A stretch of DNA of 56,440 bases, from positions 1 through 56,440 of the forward strand of contig SZXY01000024.1 of assembly GCA_005843805.1 (NCBI GenBank), written 5' to 3'. The position numbers and the translations under genes are program-made. Positions within the stretch are counted from its first letter, which is position 1; the number at the start of each line of letters is the position of its first letter. The notes under the pieces are model-generated. The model was not told where the DNA came from, did no database searches, and saw nothing but the letters and a program-made list of their open reading frames with translations. Below, one piece after another: positions 1 to 11,400 of the stretch. The stretch comes from Chlorobium sp. GTDB lineage: Bacteria > Bacteroidota > Chlorobiia > Chlorobiales > Chlorobiaceae.

Positions 1-390
1 TCGTATACAATGGATAAAAGGGGATTGGTTTCTGTGTCAGGAGCAGATGTGTCAGGTTTATCTTTCATGGCGAATGGTTATCGCGATTTTCCTTTAAAAA
101 ATTCCGGCATTATTCCTTATCTGACGGCAGGTCTTGGTATTGCCAAGGTTAAAGGTGCGGATACATCAAGTGCGGTATTCTCACTCGATCAAAGCAAGTT
201 TGCATGGCAAGCTGGTGCTGGTTTGGGTATCAAGGCTTCGGATAACGTTATTGTTGATCTTGGCTACCGTTATTATAAGATATCAACGGCAACTGGTATT
301 AGTCCTGATAACTCTGGTACGGGCGAAACATTTGAAATATCCAATCTTGGAGGAAGCCAGTTTCTTGCTGGTGTACGGTACGGTTTCTAA
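1..390 (+). CDS. Outer-membrane beta-barrel protein, C-terminal part (5' truncated by the window edge)
   Basis: Frame is open from base 1; alternating beta-strand pattern, 'VIVDLGYRYYKIS' and terminal 'SQFLAGVRYGF' ending in an aromatic residue, typical of OMP barrels. Confidence 0.75.
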   Translation, partial: SYTMDKRGLVSVSGADVSGLSFMANGYRDFPLKNSGIIPYLTAGLGIAKVKGADTSSAVFSLDQSKFAWQAGAGLGIKASDNVIVDLGYRYYKISTATGISPDNSGTGETFEISNLGGSQFLAGVRYGF

Positions 391-418
391 GGCGTTATTG
401 CTTTTTGTGCAACACGTT

Positions 419-448
419 ACCGGCAGTAAATTTTTACTGCCGGTTTTT
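419..448 (+). terminator. Rho-independent terminator
   Basis: Inverted repeat accggcagtaaa / tttactgccggt followed by a T run, just after the porin-like stop; may also serve the converging minus-strand operon. Confidence 0.7.
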
Positions 449-508
449 ATATCTTTTCACCCCAATCTGTCAGGACGACATGAAGCTTCAGACAAAAAGC
501 CCGGAAAT

Positions 509-751
509 TCATCTGGACGTGACGAGCTTGTAATGCTTGAAAGGCTCAACCAGTCTGAAATTCTCTTCATTCCACCCATCTTCCGTTTTATCCACCCATG
601 AGATAAAATTCAGTACTTCTGGACTGGCAGCCGCCAGGTGGTTCAGGTTATACCAGGCAGCAACGGACATGCTCAACGATGATGCGGGCAGTTGACCGAC
701 AGGAAGTTCAACATCGTTCGGTCTCTTCAACAGTTTCTGCAGAGCATGTCG
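509..751 (-). other. Open frame continuing in the same reading frame past the stop codon of the 1562-aa NRPS gene (about 80 codons)
   Basis: Both 509 and 752 are in the same frame; reading is ...QRQSGTL-TAA-RHALQKLLKRPNDVELPVGQLPASSLSMSVAAWYNLNHLAAASPEVLNFISWVDKTEDGWNEENFRLVEPFKHYKLVTSR-stop. No family recognised. Confidence 0.35.
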
Positions 752-3700
752 TTACAGCGTTCCGCTTTGGCGTTGGGGATGAGTGGTGGCTCTGTTTTGC
801 TCTCTTGGTAAACTCGTGCTTACTTTTTGCAGCGAGCCTGCACGATCAGCCATTATTTTTTCCTGCTCTTCTTGGGGCAGGATTTCAAGCAGGGAAAGCG
901 GTGTTTCGGGAGCTTCTTCAAGCGCCGTGACCAGGGTTTCCAGGGCATATTGCATCAGGTTACAAATCCGTTCAGGATCAATGGAGGCATCAATTTGAAC
1001 AGTCAAGCCAAACCCTTCTTTCAAATCATCGATGGACAGGCTGATTGGATAGTTGGTTCGTTCTTCAGTATGGCGGATGAGTTCAATGCCTTCAAGGTCG
1101 AAAGCGACATCATTTTGTTTTCCTCCCTGTCGATAGTTCAACAGAGAGGAGAAGAGAGGTGTCGAGACCGGAACAGCACTGCAGCGTTGAGCCATGCTCA
1201 GTGAGGCATACTCATGGAGCATCAGTGCCAGAAGGCGATGCTGGGTATCACGAAGCGCTTCTGAAACCTTGCGCGCACTGCAGGTAACCCGAAACGGGAG
1301 AGTATTGATGAATAGACCGAGTGCCCGCTCAACTCCTTCCCCTCCCTGCATTCGACCCAGGAGTACTGTGCCGAAGACCACATTCTCCTGATTGCAACAA
1401 CGGGAAAGGATAAGAGCCCAGGCCAGATGGAAAATAGTGGCCGGAGTTGCACTGAAACAACGAGCCTGTGAGCGTAACCGCAGAGCCAATTCCAGTGGCA
1501 GAGTGCGGTGTGCTTCGACAATCCTTGATCCATCACCTTGAACATCGAGCAAACCAAATGGTGTGGTTGGACTCTTGATATCATTTAGCATGTTTCGGAA
1601 AAAAGTTTCGTGAGCCTCGTTTGTAATTTCTCCTCGCATGTTGGCGATAAAATTACGGAACGGCACAGGTGTTTTCAGTCCCTTTGTATCTTTCTTCAGG
1701 TATGCTCTGATTTCTTCAAACATGATCTCCATGCTCCATTGATCCATGACAAGATGGTGAGCGATCAGAAGCATCAGCCAGCGTTTCCCGTCCTTTGCTA
1801 TTGCGATCCGAAGCAAGGGCGCGTGAGTGAGATCGAGACGAAGCTGGCGGGGATGGAAGGATTCCATCAATTGGTTGGCAATGAAACCCTCTTCGGGATT
1901 GAAATGCAGCACGTCAACCGCCAACCGGGCATGACGCCAGACAACCTGGAGCGGTTCCGGTAACTGTTTCCACACAAACGCCGTGCGCAGTATGTCGTGG
2001 CGATCGATAACAGATTGCAGTGCTGCAATAAATGCTTCGCAACGCTCCAGAGAGTCGATACTGAAAAGTTGGTGGCTCAGGTAGAGATCACTATCGCTTT
2101 GCAGTTGGTAGTGGAAGAGCATGCCTTCCTGGAATTGTGTCAGTGGATAGATATCCTGAACGTTGCTTGCACCCTCCTCGACACTCTGCACCACTTTGTC
2201 GATGTCAGTCTGTGAAAGGAGTGGCAGCGAGAGAAGATCCGTTGTAATTCGGGTTGTGCCAGGAAGAATGCGGTTAGCCGGAATGGTCACGAGTGCTTCA
2301 TGTTTATGGCCAGATCTACGGATTCGCCCGGCAAGTTCAAATGGCGTTGGAGCTTCAAAGATCCAGCGGATTGGTATGGAGATGCCGGTGGCATCGCGCA
2401 GCATAGAGGCAAGTTTGGTCGCCAACAGGGATTCTCCACCAAGTTCGAAAAAGTTGTCGTGGACGCCAGGGCGGTTCTGTTGGAAAAGTGTGGCCCAGAT
2501 ATCGACAAGGATCTCTTCAATGGTGTCGATCGGGGCAACGCTGTCGCTCTGTATGAAGGCTTCGGGTTCGGGAAGCGCATGTCTGTCAATTTTTCCGTTG
2601 GGGGTCATGGGCATCGCTTGAAGGAATACAAAAGCCCCTGGCAACATGTAATCGGGAAGAGTGATCTTGAGAAAGGCTCGCAGTTCAGCGGAGGTAAGCA
2701 GCGCTTCCGGCGAAACGACATAGGCGACAAGACGCGTTTGTCCTGATTTCTCTGTGCGAGATATGATCAGGGCTTCCCGGATGGAGGGATGAGCCGTGAG
2801 GGCACATTCTATCTCTCCCGGTTCGATGCGAAATCCCCGGATCTTGATCTGATGATCGATGCGGCCAAGAAATTCAATATTTCCGTCAGGTCGGTATCGG
2901 GCAAGGTCGCCGCTCTTGTAGAGACGTGCGCCTGGTTTGCGGGAAAAAGGGTCGGAAATAAATTTTTCAGCAGTCAGCTCGGGGCGGTTCAGATAATTGC
3001 GAGCCAGACCGACACCTCCAATGTGAAGTTCGCCGACAACTCCTGTGGGGGTTGGCTGCAGGTGGCGGTCGAGGATGTAGATCCTGACGTTTGCAATTGG
3101 TCTGCCAATGGAGAGTGGCGTGTCAGCAGAGATGCATGAATGGTGGCATTCGGCAATGGTGGCACATACCGTTGCTTCGGTTGGGCCGTAGGCATTGAAC
3201 AAACGTCGCCCTTTAGACCAGTAAGATACCAGAGCTGGAGGGGATGGCTCACCGGCTACAATCAGGCTCTCCAATACAGGCAAAGGATATTGCGGGAGGG
3301 CAGCAAGCACCGTTGGAGGCAAGGTCAGATGGGTGATCGCCGCCTCATCGAGGTAGTGAAGCAACGAGAGACCGGGAAGGCGTTGTTCGTCATTGGGAAG
3401 ATGAAGTTCAGCCCCGGCACAGAGAGCCATAAATATTTCAGATACGGATGCATCAAAGCTGAATGAGGCAAACTGGAGTACCCGGCTTTTTGCGCCAATC
3501 GCAAAGGATGAGATCTGGGCACAGGCCAGGTTGGCCAGACCGCAATGTGCAATTGCAACACCTTTTGGGGTTCCGGTTGAGCCTGAGGTATAGATGATGT
3601 ATGCGAGTTGTTGCGGATCGATTTCAAGATCGGGGTTCTTGATGGGTTGAGTCGTAATAACTCTCTCATCATCATCGACATAAAGGGTATGTTGTGCAGC

Positions 3701-5440
3701 AAGATGTAATTTGTCATGCAGGGATTTGGCGGTGATCAGAATTCTTGTATTGGAATCCTCAAGCATGAAGCGGAGGCGTTCGAGAGGATAAGAGGGATCA
3801 AGGGGGAGGTAGGCACCGCCAGCCTTGAGGATAGCCATCACGGCAACAATCATGGCCGGAGAGCGTTCCAGCGCAATGGCGACCGGCCTGTCAGCTTCGA
3901 CACCAAGAGCAATAAGCGTGTTTGCAAGATGGTTGGCTTTTTCGTTTACATCATTGTAGGTGAGTCTCTCATTTTCAAAGACAACTGCCACAGCATGAGG
4001 GTTCTTTGCTGCGTGGGCTTCAAACATTTGATGAACATGGTTTTCTGGCAAGGTGCTATCCGTTGCGTTCCAGTTTGTCAGCAGTTGTTGGCTTTCAGCG
4101 GGTGGCAGCAGCTCTAATTGAGTGATTTGCTCTTCAGGTCGAGAGAGCACCTCTTCCATCAAATGCATCAATCGTCTCTTGATTCGCTCTATTTCCAGAG
4201 CATTGAAATATGCCAGGTTATAGGCAAAGTCGATCTGGATATCCTTATTTCCGGAGTAGTCCCGCACAAAAATCGCCAGCGGAGTTTGCTCATATTCATG
4301 CACTACCGCAACGGTTTGGCTGATGTGACTGGAGCCGAAAGTTGCAGCACAATTGAGTTTTTCAAATGAGAAGGTGAGGTCGAACACTCTCTTTCGAGCG
4401 GTCTGAAGCACTCCGGTCAGACGATTGATCTCGCTTGCAGGTAGACATTGGGAGTGGTAGCTCTCTCGCAAGGTTTTGGCGATTGCCTTTATCAGTTCAA
4501 TAAAGTGGATCTGACGGCCATAGGCGAAACGTTCAGGAATCATAGTGACAAAAAGACCTATGGTTTTCTTGAAAGCAGGAGTGTGACGGTTAAGGAGTGG
4601 CAGTCCGATGACACATTCATCCTGATCCTGAACACGGGTGAAGTAGACATAGAGGATGCCAAGCAAGAGGTGGAAGAGCGATACAGAATGCAATCGGGCA
4701 AGGCTGTTGAGTCGTTCGTATTGAGGCCGGGGAAGGAAAGTGGTGTGGACTCCTCCTTTGATGATCTCCATGCGGTCGCCATACCCGGCCAGCGGCGAAA
4801 AGAGTGGCGCAGGAAGGGTTGAAAATTTTTCCATCCAGTAACGCCGGTGAGCATTGAAACTGGCGGATTCATTACCGGCAGTGTCGATAACGATAAATTT
4901 CTGGTATGCATTGTTAACTCCCCGAGGGAGTGATTCACCTTTCAGCAGGGCATTGTAGTGTGCCGAAACCTTTTGAATGATCAAGGATGTTGCCCAGCGA
5001 TCAACCACCAGATGGTGATAGGTGTGTGACCAGATATAGTAATGTTCAGGGAGTTTGTAAAGGTGATGGCGAAACAGTGGCTCTTCGAAAATACGGAACG
5101 GTTGATTGACAACGTTTCGGATGCTTGAGAGCGCTCTCTGCAGTGGATTGGCATCATCCGGGAAGTCAAAAATCGTGAGCGTTACTTGGGGCATTGGGGG
5201 AAACGACTGGAGAGGAACGCCGTTCACTTCACTCAGTTTAAGACGCATTGCATCGGTTTCTTCTACCATCAGTGTGATTGCCTCGCGAAATATTTGCAGG
5301 TCAAGCTCTCCCTCGATCTGATTGTAGCATCCCACGTTATAAACCGGGGTGTCAGGATACAGTGACTGATCACACCAGATTTCACGCTGAACCGATGAAA
5401 GAGGGTAAAGCGCCTGCAATTCGCTGTCTGGAATATTCAT
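752..5440 (-). CDS. NRPS, C-A-T-C (1562 aa); no release domain
   Basis: C: YPLSSVQREIW, HHLVVDRWA; A: YIIYTSGSTGTPKG, NAYGPTEATVCATI, LYKSGDLARYRPDG, PNGKIDR; T: DNFFELGGESLLATKLA; second C: DIYPLTQFQEGMLFHYQL, HHLVMDQWS. Confidence 0.93.
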   Translation of the reverse strand: MNIPDSELQALYPLSSVQREIWCDQSLYPDTPVYNVGCYNQIEGELDLQIFREAITLMVEETDAMRLKLSEVNGVPLQSFPPMPQVTLTIFDFPDDANPLQRALSSIRNVVNQPFRIFEEPLFRHHLYKLPEHYYIWSHTYHHLVVDRWATSLIIQKVSAHYNALLKGESLPRGVNNAYQKFIVIDTAGNESASFNAHRRYWMEKFSTLPAPLFSPLAGYGDRMEIIKGGVHTTFLPRPQYERLNSLARLHSVSLFHLLLGILYVYFTRVQDQDECVIGLPLLNRHTPAFKKTIGLFVTMIPERFAYGRQIHFIELIKAIAKTLRESYHSQCLPASEINRLTGVLQTARKRVFDLTFSFEKLNCAATFGSSHISQTVAVVHEYEQTPLAIFVRDYSGNKDIQIDFAYNLAYFNALEIERIKRRLMHLMEEVLSRPEEQITQLELLPPAESQQLLTNWNATDSTLPENHVHQMFEAHAAKNPHAVAVVFENERLTYNDVNEKANHLANTLIALGVEADRPVAIALERSPAMIVAVMAILKAGGAYLPLDPSYPLERLRFMLEDSNTRILITAKSLHDKLHLAAQHTLYVDDDERVITTQPIKNPDLEIDPQQLAYIIYTSGSTGTPKGVAIAHCGLANLACAQISSFAIGAKSRVLQFASFSFDASVSEIFMALCAGAELHLPNDEQRLPGLSLLHYLDEAAITHLTLPPTVLAALPQYPLPVLESLIVAGEPSPPALVSYWSKGRRLFNAYGPTEATVCATIAECHHSCISADTPLSIGRPIANVRIYILDRHLQPTPTGVVGELHIGGVGLARNYLNRPELTAEKFISDPFSRKPGARLYKSGDLARYRPDGNIEFLGRIDHQIKIRGFRIEPGEIECALTAHPSIREALIISRTEKSGQTRLVAYVVSPEALLTSAELRAFLKITLPDYMLPGAFVFLQAMPMTPNGKIDRHALPEPEAFIQSDSVAPIDTIEEILVDIWATLFQQNRPGVHDNFFELGGESLLATKLASMLRDATGISIPIRWIFEAPTPFELAGRIRRSGHKHEALVTIPANRILPGTTRITTDLLSLPLLSQTDIDKVVQSVEEGASNVQDIYPLTQFQEGMLFHYQLQSDSDLYLSHQLFSIDSLERCEAFIAALQSVIDRHDILRTAFVWKQLPEPLQVVWRHARLAVDVLHFNPEEGFIANQLMESFHPRQLRLDLTHAPLLRIAIAKDGKRWLMLLIAHHLVMDQWSMEIMFEEIRAYLKKDTKGLKTPVPFRNFIANMRGEITNEAHETFFRNMLNDIKSPTTPFGLLDVQGDGSRIVEAHRTLPLELALRLRSQARCFSATPATIFHLAWALILSRCCNQENVVFGTVLLGRMQGGEGVERALGLFINTLPFRVTCSARKVSEALRDTQHRLLALMLHEYASLSMAQRCSAVPVSTPLFSSLLNYRQGGKQNDVAFDLEGIELIRHTEERTNYPISLSIDDLKEGFGLTVQIDASIDPERICNLMQYALETLVTALEEAPETPLSLLEILPQEEQEKIMADRAGSLQKVSTSLPREQNRATTHPQRQSGTL

Positions 5441-8400
5441 GGCAATTCGCTCTCTGAACTGGTCGTTGGCAAGCTTTCAATGCTGGCGCTTTTGGCAAAC
5501 TGAATAAAATAGTCAAGCCAGCGCTCAATGGTTACGGCATCGAGTATATCAGTGTTGTATTCGAGCATCAGTTCGGTTTTTTCTTCCTGGTCAACATAAA
5601 AAAAGATCAGGTCGTGCTTTGCGGTCTGTGTGTAGACGACTTCATTGAGTGAACGCTCAAATGTTTCGCTTATTGGTGGCGCAGGCGGGAAAATGTTTGT
5701 GGTATTGACCGGTTCGAAACGCTGATACTCAAATACAACGTTTATAAGGGGCTGCCGGTTACCTGTGCGCTTTGGAGCAAGGTCACGCACAAGACAATCA
5801 AAAGGATAATCACGATGCTCAAGCGCAGCCATAAGCGCCTCATGTACCTGGGTGACAAGAGCGTTGAATTCGCTTTCTTCATCAAGATGGATACGGATGG
5901 GCAGTACGTTGACAAAAAACCCGATTACTCCCTCAAGTTCTGCATGGTCACGTCCGGCAACACCCATGCCTATGACCATGTCACACTGGCGGGTAAGGCG
6001 AAAGAGCAGGGCAGAAAACAAGGCAAGAGCAAGTGCGGCCATGCTTGCCCCACTCTGGCGGGCAAGAGATTGCAGAGCCCAGGCGATTTCTGGCGGGAGT
6101 TCTTTTATTAGTGTGGCGCCTTTGTTCGATGCTTTTTCAGGCAAGGGTCGATCACACGGAAGTACGATCTGCTCAGGAGCATCTTGCAGGTTTTTTTTCC
6201 ACCAGGCGGAACTCTTTGACCAGTCACGGGTACGTTGCCAGATTGCATAGTCGCGAACAGTGAGCGGCAGGGGAGTAAAGTTTGACTTGGTTCCCTGCAT
6301 TGCTGCCAAATACGAAATCTGCAGCTCACGTAAAAAAATTCGTGAAGACCAGCCGTCATGGACAATGTGGTGGGTAATGATGAGAATGAGATTCTGTCCC
6401 TCACCAAGACGCATCAGCCTGACGCGGAGAAGTGGTGGCCTCCGGAGATTGAAAGGATGTGAAACTTCCTGCTTTGTCAGTTGCAGGGCCACTGAAAAGG
6501 GGTCGGAAAGTTGACCAAGATCCTCTTCTTTCCAGTCGAGGTTTATTGATGATGTATTTTCAATTCGACGAATGATCACTCCTTGCTCTTCCTCAAATCC
6601 GGTGCGCAAGGATTCGTGCCGATCAACGAGAGTCAGAAGTGCCTGCCGCAACGCTTCTCTGCGGAACTCCCTGCCCGCACGAAACATAAAGGTCATATTG
6701 TAGGCAGCCGCTGTGGTATCGATGCTATGCATCATATAAAGCCTTTCTTCAGAATGGCTTGCGAAAGGAAATGCGTTCTGTGGGGCACAAGGAATGTGTG
6801 TGCTGATTTTATCCTTGTTTTTGCCGGTATCGACCCGGGAAGCAAGAGCTGCAAGAGTGGGAGAAGAAAAAAAGTCGCTCACTGCAAGACGGATGCCGGA
6901 ACGCTGGGCAATCCGGTTTATGGCGCGAATGATAATGAGGCTGTGACCACCAAGATCAAGAAAGCTTGTATTGCGATCTTCTACAGAACAAACGAAGATT
7001 TCAGAAAAAACTTCGGCAATCATTTTTTCTGTTTCACTCTCTGGGGGGGCGACTGTTGTCAAGTCGTCATCGGGGAGTCTTTTTCCGTTTTCGGCTTCCC
7101 GGTCAAGAAGGAATCGGTCAACTTTGCCGTTGGCATTGACTGGTATGCTCTCAATCTGAATGAAGCGTGCAGGAACCATGTAGGCGGGGATGCGATGCAA
7201 GAGCCAGGAACGGAGTTCGCTGGCATGAAGAGCATCCTTGTCGGCAGAGAGTAAACAGGCAATAAGCTCTCCTGTTTTGGGACGAAAAAGAACTGACGCA
7301 TTTTTCACCAGGGGGTGGATTAAGAGTGCAGCCTCAATTTCTGCCAGTTCAATGCGAAAGCCTCTGAGCTTGATCTGTCCATCTTTGCGTCCTCCGAATT
7401 CAAGAACTCCATCCTTCCTCCACCGTCCAAGGTCACCTGTTCGATAGTAGCGATTGCCCGAAGGTTCTGAAAAAAACCTGGCAGCGGTCAGTTCTGGTTG
7501 ATTCAGGTAACCATCAGCCACCCCATCTCCGCCGGTCACGATTTCGCCCCAAATTCCGATCGGGACCAGTTGGCCTCTATCGTCCTGCACTCTGACTGAA
7601 GAGTGAGGGAGAGGGCGACCAATGGGAATTGTATTTTCTGTCAGGTCACTCTGGCTGATCTGATAGGTTGTCGAAAAAGTTGTATTTTCGGTAGGGCCGT
7701 ACCCGTTTATAAATGTTGTTGAAGGGCAACTCTCCATCACCAGGCGCACATGTGCAGGGCTTATCGTGTCTCCCCCGGTGATGACTGTTCGGAGTGTGGA
7801 AAAACTTTCCGGCAATGTTTCGGCCTGTCGGTTGAAGAGTCCGGTTGTCAAAAAGATGATGCTGATCTGCTGGCATTTCAGGATTGCTGCCAGTTCAACC
7901 GGGTCGAGTATTTCGTTGCGACTGGGGATGTAAAGGCGCGCTCCGTTCAGCAGTGTCCCCCAGATTTCAAACGTTGAGACATCAAATGCGAGAGGTGCAA
8001 TTTGAAGTATGTGATCGAGGGGAGTCAAACATACATAGTTCTCATCAACAACAAGGCTTATGATGCCGCGTTCAAAAATTCTTACACCCTTGGGTAATCC
8101 TGTGGAACCCGATGTGTACATGATATAGGCAAGCGGCTCTTTATGATGCTTTATTCCGGGAAAGAGGCTGCTTGCCTGAGCCAATTTCTCTGCATCAATG
8201 ATCTTCCGTATCGCTGCAACCGGCTGATTATCAACTGTTTTTCCTTCTGTTTCAGCCGCCTTGTCTGCTTCAGCCAGTGATTTTCGGCCAGAAGCATCAG
8301 CAACCACTATCCGACAGGAGGCATCAGAGAGTATCCAGGCAATACGAAGCGGCGGATACGCTGGATCAAGTGGTAAATAGCAGGCTCCGACAGCATTGAT

Positions 8401-11400
8401 ACCAAGAATGGTGGCAATTGCTGTGCAACTTCTTTCCATGTGCATGGCGACCGTATCACCCTCGCAAACCCCTGCCTCAATAAGTTGTTTTGCTATGCCT
8501 CCGGCCCTGTAGAGCAATTCGCCATAGCTGAGACTTTCGGTATGGTCGCTGACCGCAATTGCATCGCTCTCTTTTTTTGACCTGGCAGAAAAAATTTCAA
8601 AAAGAGTTGCTGCTGCCGGTAAGGGAGGGGTTTTTGTGATGTTTCCTGCTCGATCAAGCCAGCTCTTTTCTGTTGCTGAGAGTAGCGGAAGATATGCGAG
8701 CCTGTCATCGGCTTGTGACTCTGTCAGTGCAGCAAGCAAGATATTGAAATGTTCTCCCATACGTTCAATGCGGTCACGATCAAAAATGGCGCTGTAGTAT
8801 TCGCAGACAACGCTGATTTGTTGGGGAAGATCCCGCATAAAGATGGAAAGGTCGTTTTTTCCATCACTGCGTTCGATGCCGGAAAGGCGAAAAGCATCAT
8901 CGTTCTCCCCCTCAACCCCTCTTCCCTCGGCATAATTCATGTACGAGAGAGTTACTTCAGAAAGCAGGGTGCGTTCGGGTGTAACTGGTGGCGCGAGTGC
9001 TTCGAGCAACATTCCGAGGGGACAGGCCCGATGGCTCATGGCATCGGCAACATTGGCATGAACTCGTTTGATAAAACTATCCACTGATTCATCCTGCTCG
9101 AATGAGAAGCGCAATGGAAGCAGTGATACCATCATGCCTGGCATGCCCGGTGTGCCAACCCTGTCACGGGCATCTACCGGTACAGCAATGACAATATCAT
9201 CGCTATTGCAATAGCGGGCAAGTAATGCCGCCCAGGTAGCCAGTACCACGGTAAATGGTGTCGTGCTGTGAGCCGAGGCAAATCGGCGCAAGCTTTCCGC
9301 CCTCTCTTTTGGAAGAGAAAAGGCAACACTCTCGCACTGCCATGTGCAAAATGGCGGGCGTGCTCGATCTGTCGGCAAATCAAGAAGTGGCAGCGGTAAA
9401 CTATAACGTTCAAGCCAATATTTTTTGGCATCTTCAACTGCCTCAATACCAGCTCCCTTTCGACTCCACCATGCGTAATCCTTGAACTGCAGTGATAAGG
9501 GAGTCAGATTTATTCCTGCATAGAGCGCTGCAAGGTCGCCTGTCAATATTTCAAGGCTGAGACCATCTGCCAGGCTGTGATGAATGTCGATGAGGAGGGC
9601 TTCAGGTTTGCCGTCAGAATGTTCAACCAACTCAAAACGGTACGGGAGTTCTGTTTCCAGATCAAAAGGACGAACCCACTTTTTATAGAAAGCCGTTGTC
9701 ATCCCTTCCCGGGGACGAAGGCGTGGTAATCGAGGAGTCACTTGGGAGAGTATCTCCATTTCAGGCTCACTCTTTTGCAGATGAAAGCGGGTGCGAAGAA
9801 TGTCGTGACGGGCGATGAGCAATCCAAGGGCGGCTTCCAGTCGCTCAGGGTTGCAATCCTGTGGCAGGGTGAGGATATTTGGCAAATTAAAGGCAATGCT
9901 TTTCTCCGCCGCCATCTGTGCGCGAATGACTGCCAGTTGTTCCCAGCCAAGAGGGTAACGGTTTTCTGGTGGAGCCGGGGTGAGGAGAGTGAGTGTGCGT
10001 GAAGCAAGAGCCGGGTTTGGACTCTGCGCCTGAGTGCGAAGCCGTGCTGCAAGTATTCTGACCGTTGAGGACTCTGTAAGATCGGCAAAGGTTACTGGAT
10101 GGCCGAGATCCTTGACGATGCGATCGACGATATCGATGCCCGACATCGAATCCCCCCCAAGAGCGTAGAACTCATCATCGTATTCAACCTTTTCATAGCC
10201 TAAAGTCTCTGCCCATATTTCTGCCAGCGCTTTTTCCAGAATTATTGATGATTGTTGCAATGGTGCTGGAACTGGTTCCGCTTTTTCTTTGGTTTCTTCC
10301 CCATAAAGCAGCGAGACTTGTGCTGATCCTGAAGATAGTGCCCATCGCCAAAACCTGATGACCTCCTCCTCTGAAAGAGAGTACTCGGCAAATCTGCCCT
10401 CAATTATTCTTGCGGCCATTCCTGTTTTTCCGATCTGACACCAGTCGATTGTGAGGGCGACTCTTCCCTCACTGCGTCGCCAGATTGCAAAGGTGTCGAG
10501 GAATGCATTCGATGCTGTATATGCTCCGCTCCCGGCACGACCCTCGATCGCTGTCAGTGACCCTGAGAGGACAAATGCCTCAAGAGGATCCTTACGAGTC
10601 AGTAGGTCGAGATTACGTGCACCATCCACCCTGGCTGCCGTTGCGTGTGCAAATGACGCTGCGTTTTCCTTCACCAGAAGGGAGCTGTCCGGCAGGCCGG
10701 CGTTGTGAACCACAGCGGTGATTGGGCCGAGTTCAGAACGGACTTCGTCAAGGACCTGAGAGAGTTGTGCCTGGTCACTGACATCAACGCACCAGTGACG
10801 AATGTTGATGCCGCTTTTCAAGAGAGTCTCCAGAAGCTCAAAACGCAGGCGCGAGTCAGCATCATCGCCAGCGGCAAGCTCGTGGCGAGAGAGCAGTGCA
10901 AGCGCCACTCTGCCTCCTGCAGCAAGTTCTGCCGCAAGAAGCAGGGCAAGGCCTCCGGTACCGCCACTTATAACACAACAGCCTGAATTTGGCCAGGCCA
11001 TGGTGGACGAAACAGGCAAAACCGGAAGCGGCACAAACTTCTGTATCAGACGTTGCCCGCAGTGATCGAGCAGAACAGGAGCATTTTCATGCTTGTCGAA
11101 GCGTGCAAATTCATTAAAAATGGAGTCAAGTGGCGCTTCATCATGCAGTTCCAGGTAACGTGCCGAGAGCATCGACTCTTCACGTGCTGCAACCATAACC
11201 AGGCCAGCCATGAGTGCCATATCAGGCTGCATCTTGCCGGGTTTCTGTTCGACCGCAAACGCTCCCTGTCCGATTGCCAGGAGCTGCAGGGGTTTGTGCA
11301 TGACGAGCAAAATGCGGCGGAGCAGGCTGGCAACTCGGAGACCAAGATCATTGCCTGGCGCGGGGATCAGAAGAATATGGCTGACAACTCCTTCGGCAAT

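Noticed and set aside
6583-7254. 223-aa plus-strand ORF opposite the 3179-aa synthetase
   Set aside because: It lies antisense to clear NRPS A/T/C domain sequence and has no recognisable motif; a shadow ORF.
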